Of a DNA stretch of 64,000 nucleotides, positions 17,553-26,187 are shown one piece after another. Below the pieces are notes generated by a model. That model was given only the letters and a program-made list of their open reading frames with translations. It did no database searches and was not told the origin of the DNA. The DNA is from Stutzerimonas stutzeri. Lineage in GTDB: Bacteria; Pseudomonadota; Gammaproteobacteria; Pseudomonadales; Pseudomonadaceae. The stretch is from assembly GCA_002387205.1 (NCBI GenBank), contig DGLA01000011.1, positions 121,782 to 185,781 of the forward strand, written 5' to 3'. Each line of letters starts with the position of its first letter. The stretch's first letter is position 1. The translations under genes were made by a program, and so were the position numbers.

Positions 17553-17736
17553 TCTACCCTCCGATCTTGCCTGAAGGCGAGGTCACACCCGCCCAGCAGG
17601 CGCCTGTCTTTCACACCGTAGCAAGAGCTGCCTGACCCACCGCATGAGTTCAGGCCGACCATGACTGCTGTGCTGTCATTGCCACAGCGTGCCTGCTGCC
17701 GCGCAGCACGCTAGACACGCACCAGCCAGAAACGAC

Positions 17737-17768
17737 ACGGCCCCGCACGCGATAAGCGGCGAGGCCGT
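17737..17768 (-). terminator. Weak terminator-like hairpin after the small exported protein gene
   Basis: On the minus strand ACGGCCTCGC pairs with GCGGGGCCGT (one G-T pair) around a 12-base loop, 44 bases after the stop of the gene at 17812. The following sequence GTCGTTTCTGG has only a short T-run, so function as a terminator is doubtful. Confidence 0.35.
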
Positions 17769-17811
17769 GAGGCAGGCCGGATGCTTCCGACCGGTAAAGC
17801 TGACCGCCGGA

Positions 17812-18153
17812 TCAGTCCTGGCGGTTGTAGCCGACGCGGGTACAACCCAGGCAACGGGCGAAGGCCGCGGCGCCCGGCTCGACCACCAACGCCTGGCCAG
17901 TCTCCTTGATGCCGCCACCCAGGGCGCTGAACGGCAGGCTGACAACGAACAGACCCGCACCGATGGCGGTCGCCGCGATCAACAGTGGGCGAGCGATCAA
18001 CAGATCTCCGACAATGGAAAAGGCCTTGGGCGCCTCGACGGTGTACATCGGATCGCCGCTGGCGTTCTGCTGCACCGACTGCGCCTGCACAGGCATGGTC
18101 AGCAGACCGGCTGTCAGGGCCAAGGCAACAGCAGTGGAGCGAAACAGATTCAT
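17812..18153 (-). CDS. Small exported protein of unknown function
   Basis: 113 residues. A clear signal peptide (MNLFRSTAVALALTAGLLTM, cleavage near VQA/QSVQ) and one or two hydrophobic stretches (about 46-75, IVGDLLIARPLLIAATAIG). Two cysteines lie near the C-terminus (CLGC). From memory, pseudomonad relatives at this locus are called hypothetical or multidrug transporter, but nothing here resembles a transporter. It lies between the ferredoxin and mutM as PA0360 does in PAO1. Function not assigned. Confidence 0.75.
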   Translation of the reverse strand: MNLFRSTAVALALTAGLLTMPVQAQSVQQNASGDPMYTVEAPKAFSIVGDLLIARPLLIAATAIGAGLFVVSLPFSALGGGIKETGQALVVEPGAAAFARCLGCTRVGYNRQD

Positions 18154-18279
18154 GGTGTGGTCCTTCAGCTGGGCGAAACGAGGCAGATGATAGTTGTGAC
18201 GGCCACTATAGCAGCGGCCAGCGGTTGTTGATCGTGAACGCCGTCAATGCCTGTGCAGTGGCGTGGCCGATCGGTCGCG

Positions 18280-19092
18280 TCATCGCTGGCAGCGTCCGCA
18301 ATAGACGCTGGCACGCTGACCGAGGCGAATCTCCCGCAAGGTCGAGCCGCAACTCTCGCACAGATCCCCACCCCGACCGTAGACAAACAGCTCCTGCTGG
18401 AAATAACCCGGCTTGCCGTCGCCACCCACGAAATCACGCAGCGTGGTGCCGCCGCGCTCGATGGCATAGGCCAGGATCCGCTTGATCTCAGCTGCGAGCT
18501 TCATATAACGCGCCCGCGACACCGCACCGGCGGCCCGCCGTGGATCGATCCCCGCCGCGAACAGCGCCTCGTTCGCGTAGATGTTGCCCACACCGACCAC
18601 CACCGCGTTGTCCATGATGAAAGGCTTGATCGCCATGCTGCGCCCACGTGACATCTGGTACAGGCGCTCACCATCGAACGCATCACTGAGCGGCTCCGGC
18701 CCGAGGCTGGCGAGCAGCACATGGCTCGGCGGATCATCGCTCCACAGCAGGGCGCCGAAGCGACGCGGATCGGTGTAGCGCAGCGCCATGCCGGACTCCA
18801 GCACGATATCAACGTGCTCATGCTTGCCCACCGGCAAATCGGCCGGCACCAGGCGCAGGCTGCCGGACATCCCCAGATGCGCGATGAGCGTCCCCACTTC
18901 AGCCTTGATCAGCAGGTACTTGGCGCGCCGCTCCACCGCCTCGATGCGCTGCCCGGACAGGCGCACATCGAGGTCATCGGGTATCGGCCAGCGCAGCCGC
19001 CGCTCACGCACGGTGACCTGGCTGACACGTTGCCCGACAAGATGCGGCGCGATACCGCGACGGGTGGTTTCGACTTCGGGAAGTTCGGGCAT
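18280..19092 (-). CDS. mutM: Formamidopyrimidine-DNA glycosylase
   Basis: 270 residues. The mature N-terminus PELPEVE supplies the catalytic proline and Glu; LIAHLGMSGSLR and NIYANEALF are family blocks, and the C-terminal zinc finger has two CxxC pairs (CESCGSTL and CGRCQR). It removes 8-oxoguanine and cleaves abasic sites in base excision repair. Gene order with the HDOD gene and PfpI is conserved in Pseudomonas. Confidence 0.97.
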   Translation of the reverse strand: MPELPEVETTRRGIAPHLVGQRVSQVTVRERRLRWPIPDDLDVRLSGQRIEAVERRAKYLLIKAEVGTLIAHLGMSGSLRLVPADLPVGKHEHVDIVLESGMALRYTDPRRFGALLWSDDPPSHVLLASLGPEPLSDAFDGERLYQMSRGRSMAIKPFIMDNAVVVGVGNIYANEALFAAGIDPRRAAGAVSRARYMKLAAEIKRILAYAIERGGTTLRDFVGGDGKPGYFQQELFVYGRGGDLCESCGSTLREIRLGQRASVYCGRCQR

Positions 19093-19148
19093 ACGGGCGA
19101 ATCGATAGGTGACAGGAAGGCGACCTTAGCAGCTAAAGCGCAGCCGGG

Positions 19149-20012
19149 TCAGCCGAGGCCAAGTTCGCGGATGCTGTCGCGCTGACATTCGAAGTCGTAA
19201 TCCGACAGGCCTACGTATTCCAGAACCAGCTGCGAGACGGCATCCCATTCATGATCCGCCTCCTGCTCGCCAAGGACGCGATGGCAGGCACAGATATGCT
19301 CGGCCATCTTCAGGATCGCCAGCAGCGTCTTGATCTGCGGATCGCCCCACTCGTCGTTGAACAGGGCCAGCGCGTTGTGGTGATTGGCAATGGTCTCGCA
19401 CAGAGGCTGCGGCAGCTTCCAGGAACGCGCGACGAAATAGCCGACCACGGCGTGATTGGTCTGCAACACCCGGTTCTCGATGTCGGTGATGCGCGTGCCC
19501 TCGCCGACACTGGCGTAGGCTTCTTCGAGAACAGCCATGTAGCCAGGGAAGCGGGCCAGCATCAGCGGGATGCCGCAATTGTGGAAAAGGCCCAGGGTAT
19601 AGGCCTCGTCAGGAGCTCGGTAACCAATACGCTTGGCCAGGACAAGGCAGGTGCTGGCGACGTCCTGCGCCGAATCCCAGAAACGGTTGAGGGTCACAAT
19701 GGCGGCATCGGTCAACTCGCCGCGGATCGACTGCGCATTGATCAGGTTGACCACCGTGTTGCAGCCCAGCAGGTTGACCGCCTGCTGGATCGAAGCGATG
19801 CGCTTGGCGACGCCGAAGAAGGGTGAATTGACGGTCTTCAGCAACGCGCCGGAGAGGCCGGGATCCTGGCTGATCAGCCGGGCGATGGCTCGCAGGTCGG
19901 GTTCCGGCATGACCTGTTCCATTTGCAGATCGACCATGATTTGCGGTTGCGGAGGGATACTGATCCCCTGCAGCACGCTGCGGATCTGCTCGTCGGTGAG
20001 TTCGATTGACAT
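19149..20012 (-). CDS. HDOD domain protein
   Basis: 287 residues; the HDOD domain spans about 18-215, with the helical signature of an HD domain that lacks metal ligands (LSGALLKTVNSPFFG, LGLFHNCGIPLML, VGYFVARSWKLP, IANHH). Such proteins act in signalling or regulation without known enzymatic activity. No partner domain is fused. The start MSIELTDEQ was preferred over an upstream ATG giving 31 atypical residues. A 56-base gap separates its stop from the mutM start. Confidence 0.88.
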   Translation of the reverse strand: MSIELTDEQIRSVLQGISIPPQPQIMVDLQMEQVMPEPDLRAIARLISQDPGLSGALLKTVNSPFFGVAKRIASIQQAVNLLGCNTVVNLINAQSIRGELTDAAIVTLNRFWDSAQDVASTCLVLAKRIGYRAPDEAYTLGLFHNCGIPLMLARFPGYMAVLEEAYASVGEGTRITDIENRVLQTNHAVVGYFVARSWKLPQPLCETIANHHNALALFNDEWGDPQIKTLLAILKMAEHICACHRVLGEQEADHEWDAVSQLVLEYVGLSDYDFECQRDSIRELGLG

Positions 20013-20128
20013 GGTGACGGCCCGCCTCGTGAATAGCACAAGGCCACTAGAAGAAAGGCTGCGAACTTTGACCGAGTTCATGGTCGGATTCAAGTACACC
20101 ACCATGCAAATCGACGGGAGGCAACGAA

Positions 20129-20668
20129 ATGGCTGACACCCTGAAAGGCAAACGCATCGCGATCCTGGTAACCGACGGATTCGAGCAGGTCGAGCTGACC
20201 GGCCCGAAGGACGCGCTGGAACAAGCGGGTGCGACCGCCGAGATCATCTCGTCATCCAACGGCGAAGTGACCGGCTGGAACCACACCACCCCTGCCACCA
20301 AATTCCATGTCGACAAGACCTTCGACAGTATCCACATGGAAGACTACGACGCCGTACTGCTGCCTGGCGGGGTGGTCAATTCCGACACCATCCGCACCGA
20401 CGAAATGGCCCAGGAGCTGGTCCGTGACGCCGCGCGCGCCAACAAGACCATTGCGGTGATCTGCCATGGCGCCTGGCTGCTGGTTTCGGCCGACCTGGTC
20501 AAGGGCAAGCGCATGACCAGCTGGCCCTCGCTGACCGACGACCTGAAAAACGCCGGCGCCGACTGGGTCGATGAGCAGGTCGTGGTCGACGGCCACCTCA
20601 TCAGCAGCCGCAAACCGGACGATATCCCGGCATTCAGCGACGCGTTGATCAAGGCCCTCGCGGGCTGA
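20129..20668 (+). CDS. DJ-1/PfpI family protein (type 1 glutamine amidotransferase-like)
   Basis: 179 residues. The nucleophile elbow AVICHGAWLL has Cys112 and His113; the conserved acidic residue is Glu19 in TDGFEQVEL, and LLPGGV is the oxyanion strand. The family includes PfpI-like proteases and DJ-1/YajL-type glyoxalase/deglycase-like proteins; the exact activity cannot be decided. PAO1 pfpI (PA0355) is in the same neighbourhood. It is transcribed divergently from the HDOD gene. Confidence 0.92.
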   Translation: MADTLKGKRIAILVTDGFEQVELTGPKDALEQAGATAEIISSSNGEVTGWNHTTPATKFHVDKTFDSIHMEDYDAVLLPGGVVNSDTIRTDEMAQELVRDAARANKTIAVICHGAWLLVSADLVKGKRMTSWPSLTDDLKNAGADWVDEQVVVDGHLISSRKPDDIPAFSDALIKALAG

Positions 20669-20732
20669 GGGGAGCTGGAGGCTGGAAGCTGGAAGCTGGA
20701 AGCTGGAAGCCGAAGGAGGCTGGAGGCTGGAC

Positions 20733-20762
20733 GTAGGGTGGATCGCGCTTCATCGATCCACC
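20733..20762. repeat. GTAGGGTGGATCG hairpin, copy 1
   Basis: GGTGGATCG (20737-20745) and CGATCCACC (20754-20762) form a perfect 9 bp stem with an 8-base loop CGCTTCAT, preceded by GTAG. Same sequence as copies 2 and 3. Confidence 0.85.
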
Positions 20763-20875
20763 GCAACATGGTTTCGATGCTCTTTGAAGCCGGGAGAGCA
20801 GCCGACCTCCAGCCAGCTCCTGAACACAAACCCCTTTCAACGCCCTTCCGCCCGACCTCGACCATCGTCCAGAAC

Positions 20876-20905
20876 GTAGGGTGGATCGCGCTTCATCGAT
20901 CCACC
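20876..20905. repeat. GTAGGGTGGATCG hairpin, copy 2
   Basis: Identical 30-base hairpin to copy 1. This copy lies between the two 190-base direct repeats rather than inside one. Confidence 0.85.
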
Positions 20906-20984
20906 GTTACGCGGGTCTGCTGGCCATCTAAAGCTGGAAGATGGAAGCTGGAAACTGGAAGCCGAAGGAGGTTGGAGGCTGGAC

Positions 20985-21014
20985 GTAGGGTGGATCGCGC
21001 TTCATCGATCCACC
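20985..21014. repeat. GTAGGGTGGATCG hairpin, copy 3
   Basis: Identical 30-base hairpin, within the second 190-base direct repeat and at the same relative place as copy 1 in the first. Confidence 0.85.
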
Positions 21015-21161
21015 GCAATATGGTTTCGGTGCTCCTTGAAGCCGGGAGAGCAGCCAACCTCCAGCCAGCCCCAAAAAACAAACCCTTTTAACGCCCTTCC
21101 GCCCAGCCTCGACCATCGTCCAGCGCTGTTATCGTCCAGCGCTTTTATCGGCTTTTATCCC

Positions 21162-21167
21162 TATAAT
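21162..21167 (+). promoter_or_regulatory. Consensus -10 element for rlmI
   Basis: Perfect TATAAT 27 bases before the rlmI ATG, just after the repeat patch. No convincing -35 is seen at 16-18 bases; the upstream bases are the end of the repeat. Confidence 0.4.
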
Positions 21168-21193
21168 CGCGCTCTTTGACCGGAGCCCTCCCG

Positions 21194-22387
21194 ATGAGCC
21201 TGCCCAGCCTGCGCCTCAAAGCCAATGCCGATCGCCGCCTGCGCGCCGGGCATCTGTGGGTCTACAGCAACGAGGTGGACACCGCAGCCACTCCGCTGTC
21301 CGGTTTCCAACCCGGTGACCAGGCGATCCTTGAAGCCGCTGGCGGCAAGCCGCTGGGCATCGTCGGCGTATCGCCAAACAACCTGATCTGCGCCCGCCTG
21401 TTGTCTCGCGACCTCAAGCACAGCCTGGACAAGTCACTGCTGGTCCATCGCATCCAGGTCGCCCTGTCGCTGCGCGATCGTTTGTTCGACCAGCCCTGCT
21501 ATCGCCTGATCTACGGCGATTCGGATTTGCTGCCGGGCCTGGTGGTGGATCGATTCAACGATCACCTGGTGGTGCAGCTGGCCTCGGCCACCATGGAGCG
21601 CAACAGGGACGCCGTGCTCGAGGCGCTGGTGCAGGTGCTCAAGCCCCGCGGCGTCTTGTGGAAGAACGATTCCAGCGCCCGCGACGCCGAGGGCCTGGAG
21701 CGCTACGTCGATACCGCGTTCGGTGTAGTCCCGGAGTGGGTCGCGCTGGAAGAGAACGGCGTGAAATTCGAAGCACCGGTACTGCAGGGCCAGAAGACCG
21801 GCTGGTTCTATGACCACCGCATGAATCGCGCGCGTCTGGCGCCCTACGTCAAGGGCAAGCGCGTGCTCGACCTGTTCAGCTACATCGGCGGCTGGGGTGT
21901 GCAGGCCGCTGCGTTCGGCGCCAGCGAAGTGTTCTGTGTCGATGCCTCGGCGTTCGCGCTCGATGGCGTCGAGCGCAACGCGGCCCTCAATGGGGTCGCT
22001 GAAAAGATGACCTGCGTGGAAGGCGATGCCTTCGAGGCAATGAAGGAGCTGAAGAACGCCGAAGAACGCTTCGACGTGGTCATCACCGACCCGCCGGCGT
22101 TCATCAAGCGCAAGAAGGACATCAAGAACGGCGAAGCCGCCTACCGCCGTCTGAACGAAACCGCCATGCGCCTGCTGACCAAGGACGGCATCCTGGTCAG
22201 CGCCAGCTGCTCGATGCATCTGGAGGAAGACAACCTGCAGAACATCCTGCTCGGCAGCGCTCGCCATCTGGATCGCAACATCCAGCTGCTTGAGCGCGGC
22301 GCCCAGGGCCCGGATCATCCGGTGCACCCGGCAATCACCGAGACGCGCTACATCAAGAGCCTGATCTGCCGGCTGTTGCCGAGCTGA
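21194..22387 (+). CDS. rlmI: Class I SAM-dependent rRNA methyltransferase, RlmI-like
   Basis: 397 residues, close to the length of E. coli RlmI. An N-terminal PUA domain (about 4-75) is followed by the catalytic domain: SAM motif DLFSYIGGWG near 227-236, DPPAF at 299-303 and the catalytic Cys339 in SASCSMHL. RlmI makes m5C1962 in 23S rRNA. The start MSLPSLRLK was chosen because it begins the PUA domain and follows the -10 at a suitable distance. Confidence 0.9.
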   Translation: MSLPSLRLKANADRRLRAGHLWVYSNEVDTAATPLSGFQPGDQAILEAAGGKPLGIVGVSPNNLICARLLSRDLKHSLDKSLLVHRIQVALSLRDRLFDQPCYRLIYGDSDLLPGLVVDRFNDHLVVQLASATMERNRDAVLEALVQVLKPRGVLWKNDSSARDAEGLERYVDTAFGVVPEWVALEENGVKFEAPVLQGQKTGWFYDHRMNRARLAPYVKGKRVLDLFSYIGGWGVQAAAFGASEVFCVDASAFALDGVERNAALNGVAEKMTCVEGDAFEAMKELKNAEERFDVVITDPPAFIKRKKDIKNGEAAYRRLNETAMRLLTKDGILVSASCSMHLEEDNLQNILLGSARHLDRNIQLLERGAQGPDHPVHPAITETRYIKSLICRLLPS

Positions 22388-22401
22388 TCGAGTGCCCTTC
22401 G

Positions 22402-24198
22402 GTGCACGTCTCGCAAACCCAGGGCATCCCCGAGCGCGACAGTGCCGTCCTGCAGCGGGTTTTCCAGATCGTGACCGATCCCCTGTTGATCCTGGATGCG
22501 GACGGCGGGCTGCTGCGGCTCAATCCTGCGGCCTGTCGCCTGCTGGAGCAGGCGGAAGACGCGCCCTCACGGCTGGATGCGCTTATGCATCCAGAGGATT
22601 TCCCGCTACTGGCCGGGGCCCTGTGTTCACACGCTGCAGCCGATGAGCAGGCGCTGGACGACGCTCGCTACCGGTATCGGGACGGGTTTCGCTGGGTTCG
22701 CCAGTTCCTGAGCAGTGTTCACACCGGTGACGCTGGCCGATATCTGCTGCGCCTGCAGGTGCCGCCACTGCCGGCCGAGCTGCTGGCGAGCCTTCCTCTG
22801 GACCAGATGAACGACGGCATGGTGCTGATCGACAAGCAGACCTGTCTGCGCTTCGCCAACAGCGCTGCCTGCCGGCTGCTGGGCCAGCCTCTCGCAGCGC
22901 TGCTCGACCGCCCGCTCAACAAGGCCATCGCGCCATGGCGCGAGCACGCCTCGGACCATCTCTGGCAGCAGCTGTGCAGCCAGCGCCGCTTCACGGTAGA
23001 CCTGACAAGCCCGCTGGACGGCACGCGCGTCACCGTGGCGCTTGGCTTTCAACGGTTTCAGTATCCCGACAGCCAGTATGCCCTGCTCAGGCTGGAGGAC
23101 ATCAGCGAGCGCCTGGCGCGCGAGGCCAGGGTCACCGAGAACGAGCGGCGTTTTCGCACCCTGGTGGAAAACGCACCGGACGGCATCGGACGTTTCTCGC
23201 CAGACTGCCACCTGCTTTATGCCAACCCTGCCCTGCAGCGGCTGCTGAACGACAGGTCGCCACCCGGAACAGCGGTAGCCACCGCACCGGCGTTCGGCTT
23301 CGAACAGCAGCAGCACGAGGAATTCGCGACCCTGGTGGCCTATACCGTCGAGACGGGCGAGAGCCTCGAACGGGAGTTCGTCCACGGCCTGCCCACAGCC
23401 GGGCGAGCGCCCAGACATTTGCTGGTGCGCCTGGTGCCGGAACTCGACAGCGAGGGACTCATCAGCAGCGTGATCGCCATCAGCCGGGATATCACCGGCA
23501 TCCGCACCACTGAACGCCATCTGGAGGACTCCAACGCCCGCCTGCGGGAACTGGCCAGCCGCCGCGAAAGCGCCCGCGAGGAAGAACGCAAACTCGTGGC
23601 GCGGGAGATCCATGACGAGCTCGGTCAGCACCTGACCGCACTGCGCATGGGCATCTCGATGCTGCGCCTGCAGTTCGGCAGCCTCGAGCCAGGGCTCGGC
23701 GCCCCGGTCGAACGGCTGCTGAGCCTCTGTGACGGGACCATCCAGGTGGTCCGCCACCTGGCCACGCAGTTGCGCCCGGCCGCGCTGAACATGGGCCTGG
23801 TTGCCGCGCTGGAATGGCTGGTGGACGAATTCCAGCGCAATACCGGCCTGAACTGCACCCTCGACCTGCCCGGCCAGCGGGTGGAGCTGGACGATGCACG
23901 GGTGACCGCGGCCTTCCGCATCGCCCAGGAAGCCCTGACCAACGTCGCTCGCCATGCCCGGGCGAGCCGAGCGACGATCACCCTGCAACTGCGCGAAGGC
24001 AGCTTTCTGCTGGAGGTGCATGACAACGGGCAGGGCTTCGACCCGCGCCAGGCCGCCAGCCGCTCGCTGGGGCTGGCCGGCCTGCATGAACGCGGCCTGA
24101 CCCTCGGCGGCCAGGTCATAGTGTTCAGCCATCCCGGCCAGGGCACGACCGTTCAGGCCCTGTTTCCCCAGCATCTTCCCGTCAAGGAGTCGCCATGA
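22402..24198 (+). CDS. Soluble NarL-family sensor histidine kinase with PAS domains
   Basis: 598 residues, GTG start. No membrane segment or signal. Three PAS-like folds at about 15-120, 130-235 and 245-370, then a coiled coil, HisKA_3 with phospho-His404 in REIHDELGQHLTALR, and HATPase with QEALTNVARHA, DNGQGFDP and GLAGLHERG. A cytosolic signal (redox, small ligand) is likely but not identifiable. It overlaps its response regulator by four bases (ATGA). Pairs like this regulate alcohol and carbon oxidation in Pseudomonas; that link is only by analogy. Confidence 0.9.
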   Translation: MHVSQTQGIPERDSAVLQRVFQIVTDPLLILDADGGLLRLNPAACRLLEQAEDAPSRLDALMHPEDFPLLAGALCSHAAADEQALDDARYRYRDGFRWVRQFLSSVHTGDAGRYLLRLQVPPLPAELLASLPLDQMNDGMVLIDKQTCLRFANSAACRLLGQPLAALLDRPLNKAIAPWREHASDHLWQQLCSQRRFTVDLTSPLDGTRVTVALGFQRFQYPDSQYALLRLEDISERLAREARVTENERRFRTLVENAPDGIGRFSPDCHLLYANPALQRLLNDRSPPGTAVATAPAFGFEQQQHEEFATLVAYTVETGESLEREFVHGLPTAGRAPRHLLVRLVPELDSEGLISSVIAISRDITGIRTTERHLEDSNARLRELASRRESAREEERKLVAREIHDELGQHLTALRMGISMLRLQFGSLEPGLGAPVERLLSLCDGTIQVVRHLATQLRPAALNMGLVAALEWLVDEFQRNTGLNCTLDLPGQRVELDDARVTAAFRIAQEALTNVARHARASRATITLQLREGSFLLEVHDNGQGFDPRQAASRSLGLAGLHERGLTLGGQVIVFSHPGQGTTVQALFPQHLPVKESP

Positions 24199-24818
24199 TC
24201 CGCCTGCTGATCGCCGATGACCACGCCATCATGCGCGAGGGACTCAAGCAGCTCATAGGTCTCGATCCACTTCTGCAGGTGAGCGCCGAGGCAGAAAACG
24301 GCGCCCAGGTACTCGAGCGTCTGCGCGAGGGCGAATACGACCTGCTGCTGCTGGACATGAGCATGCCCGGCATCAGTGGCGAGGCACTGATCGCCAGGGT
24401 GCATACCGGGCACAGCAAGCTGCCGATCCTGGTACTGAGCATGCACAACGAACCGCAGATCGCCCTGCGCGCGCTGCGTGCCGGCGCCTCCGGTTATCTG
24501 ACCAAGGATCACAATCCGGAAACCCTGCTGGCCGCCATCCACAAGGTGGCCAAGGGCGGCCGCTATATAGATCCGCGCCTGGCCGAGCAGATCGCCTTGG
24601 CCAACACCGATCCCGAGCAGCCTGTCGAAGCCTTGTCGGACCGTGAGTTCCAGATCCTGCGCCTGCTCGGCCAGGGCCTGGGCGTCAACCAGATCGCCGA
24701 CCAGCTGGTGATCAGCAACAAGACGGTCAGTACCCACAAGACCCGCCTGATGAAGAAGATGGGCTTCCAGTCGAACGCCGACATCGTGCGTTACGCCATG
24801 AACAAGGGCCTCGAGTGA
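24195..24818 (+). CDS. NarL/LuxR-type response regulator
   Basis: 207 residues. Receiver about 1-120 with acidic pocket Asp8-Asp9, phospho-acceptor Asp54 in LLLDMSMPG and Lys in LTKDHN; C-terminal LuxR helix-turn-helix about 143-203 (LSDREFQILRLLGQGLGVNQIA, SNKTVSTHKTRLMKK). It is the partner of the overlapping kinase and should be a DNA-binding activator. Palindromic sites just downstream, before the chemosensory genes, could be its targets. Confidence 0.93.
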   Translation: MIRLLIADDHAIMREGLKQLIGLDPLLQVSAEAENGAQVLERLREGEYDLLLLDMSMPGISGEALIARVHTGHSKLPILVLSMHNEPQIALRALRAGASGYLTKDHNPETLLAAIHKVAKGGRYIDPRLAEQIALANTDPEQPVEALSDREFQILRLLGQGLGVNQIADQLVISNKTVSTHKTRLMKKMGFQSNADIVRYAMNKGLE

Positions 24819-24825
24819 TCTGCCC

Positions 24826-24861
24826 GTAGGCATTTCCCTACACCCGTCGCGGTAATTCCTA
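24826..24861. promoter_or_regulatory. Inverted repeat GTAGG-N6-CCTAC plus a second half-site
   Basis: GTAGG and CCTAC (24826-24841) form a perfect 5 bp inverted repeat centred on 6 bases; a further CCTAC half-site ends at 24861. They begin 8 bases after the response regulator stop and lie before the chemosensory operon. Size and symmetry suit a LuxR-type dimer site, but no footprint exists and the motif is short. Confidence 0.3.
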
Positions 24862-24878
24862 CTGCAGGATCGGAATGA

Positions 24879-24901
24879 GCCGATGTTTGCCTGACATCGG
24901 C
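24879..24901. repeat. Hairpin in the gap before the chemosensory genes
   Basis: GCCGATGT and ACATCGGC pair perfectly over 8 bp with a 7-base loop. No T-run follows, so a factor-independent terminator is unlikely; it may insulate the kinase/regulator pair from the next operon. Confidence 0.4.
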
Positions 24902-24936
24902 TGCGCCATGCTTCGCCCGTGAGCCCGTGCCATCAA

Positions 24937-24948
24937 ACTGATATCAGT
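24937..24948. promoter_or_regulatory. 12 bp perfect palindrome ACTGATATCAGT
   Basis: A perfect palindrome 70 bases before the first chemosensory gene. A possible weak -10 (TATGGT, 24951-24956) follows. Could be an operator; no regulator can be named from sequence. Confidence 0.3.
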
Positions 24949-25017
24949 CTTATGGTCTCGGGCACAGCGTTGGCGGGCCCCTGGCTCCGCTGAAATGAAA
25001 CGGCGGAGATTGCCCAA

Positions 25018-26178
25018 GTGACCGATTCGACCCCTGCCTCCGGCCTGCTGCCTGCTGCGTTCCCTGCTACGGCAAGCGCGCTGTTCGGCGCCCTCGCCGT
25101 GCTCTGGAGCGGTGCCGGAAGCCTTGCCGCCTGGCCAGTGGCTGCTCTGGTACTGGCCGCCGGCCTAGCCGCGGGCGCCTGGCAACACCGTCAGCTGCAG
25201 GCAATGCGTCGTTCCCTTGAACATCCCGAGACAGAGGTACCTGTGACCTTGCCTGATAACGAACTAGAAGCCGCCTGCCAGCAGCTGGCTCCGGTGTGGG
25301 CCGAGCACATCGAAACTGCACGCAGCCAGACCGAGCAGGCCATCACCGCCCTGGCCGAGCGTTTCGCCCTGCTCTCCGGGCGCATCCAGGCCAGCATCGA
25401 CGCCAGTCAGGACAGCGACCTGGTCGATCTGCTGTCGAGCAGCGAGCGGGAACTGGAGGCTATCGTCACCGCCCTGCGCCAGGCCCTGGACAGCAAGCAG
25501 GCCCTGCTCGAGGAGGTCACGCGGCTGTCCGGCTTTACCGTGCAACTGCACGGCATGGCCAAGGATGTCGCCGATATCGCCAAGCAGACCAACCTGCTCG
25601 CCCTCAACGCCGCCATCGAAGCGGCGCGCGCCGGCGAGGCCGGTCGTGGCTTTGCCGTGGTCGCCGACGAGGTGCGCAAGCTGTCTTCGCTGTCCGGCGA
25701 GACGGGACAGAAGATTGGCGAGACGGTCGCGACGGTCAGCGCGGCCATCGACAAGACACTCGATGTCTCGCGCGCATCCACCGACACGGACATTGCTGCT
25801 CTGGACAACGCCAACCGGGTGATTCACGAGGTGATAGGGCAGTTGCGCCAGAGCGCCGGGCGGCTGGTCGACGGTCGCGAGGCTATGCGCCGGGACAGCG
25901 AGGCGGTGGGGCTGGAGCTTGCAGAGGTGCTGGTATCCCTGCAGTTCCAGGACCGCGTCAGCCAGATGCTCGGCCATATCCGCGATGACCTGGAGAAGTT
26001 CAACCAGCACCTGCAGCTGCGCGAAGGGTGCAGGACCGCCGGCGAGGCCGCTCCGCCGCAGGACGGCAAGCGCTGGCTGGATGAACTGGCGCGCACCTAC
26101 ACCACCCCCGAACAGCACCAGATTCACCGCGGTCAGCGCCCCGGCGCGGCCGGTGATTCCGACATCACGTTTTTCTAA
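25018..26178 (+). CDS. Short methyl-accepting-chemotaxis-like transducer, first gene of the locus
   Basis: 386 residues, GTG start with GGAG ribosome site. Two hydrophobic segments (about 16-33 and 38-56) form a hairpin with almost no periplasmic loop; no HAMP or ligand domain is seen. The conserved receptor tip (DIAKQTNLLALNAAIEAARAGEAGRGFAVVADEVR, in pieces, about 190-225) binds CheA/CheW. After the tip the sequence continues into SLQFQDRVSQMLGHI, a helical motif also seen in CheZ-like and cytoplasmic signalling proteins, and ends in DITFF. It leads an operon with CheY, STAS and CheA. Confidence 0.85.
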   Translation: MTDSTPASGLLPAAFPATASALFGALAVLWSGAGSLAAWPVAALVLAAGLAAGAWQHRQLQAMRRSLEHPETEVPVTLPDNELEAACQQLAPVWAEHIETARSQTEQAITALAERFALLSGRIQASIDASQDSDLVDLLSSSERELEAIVTALRQALDSKQALLEEVTRLSGFTVQLHGMAKDVADIAKQTNLLALNAAIEAARAGEAGRGFAVVADEVRKLSSLSGETGQKIGETVATVSAAIDKTLDVSRASTDTDIAALDNANRVIHEVIGQLRQSAGRLVDGREAMRRDSEAVGLELAEVLVSLQFQDRVSQMLGHIRDDLEKFNQHLQLREGCRTAGEAAPPQDGKRWLDELARTYTTPEQHQIHRGQRPGAAGDSDITFF

Positions 26179-26187
26179 GGACACGCC

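Larger units (their letters stand above)
20669..21150. repeat. Composite repeat region between the PfpI and rlmI genes
   Basis: No gene is supported in these bases. The patch holds 7-base tandem units of GGAAGCT/GGAGGCT type (20675-20730 and 20932-20982), a duplicated block of about 190 bases (20681-20872 and 20932-21123, nearly the same order of sequence with scattered substitutions), three copies of a GTAGGGTGGATCG hairpin, and a tail TCCAGCGCTTTTATCGGC that recurs exactly between pstA and pstB. Short open frames here are artefacts of the repeats. Confidence 0.85.

Noticed and set aside
20675..21123. Possible CRISPR array in the repeat patch
   Set aside because: The short units are 7 bases with no spacers, and the long unit occurs only twice; no cas genes are in the window.
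22627..24174. 515-codon open frame antisense to the NarL-type kinase
   Set aside because: Shadow of a gene with intact kinase motifs.
24879..24901. Terminator for the NarL-type response regulator
   Set aside because: Good stem but no T-run in either direction; listed only as a hairpin.
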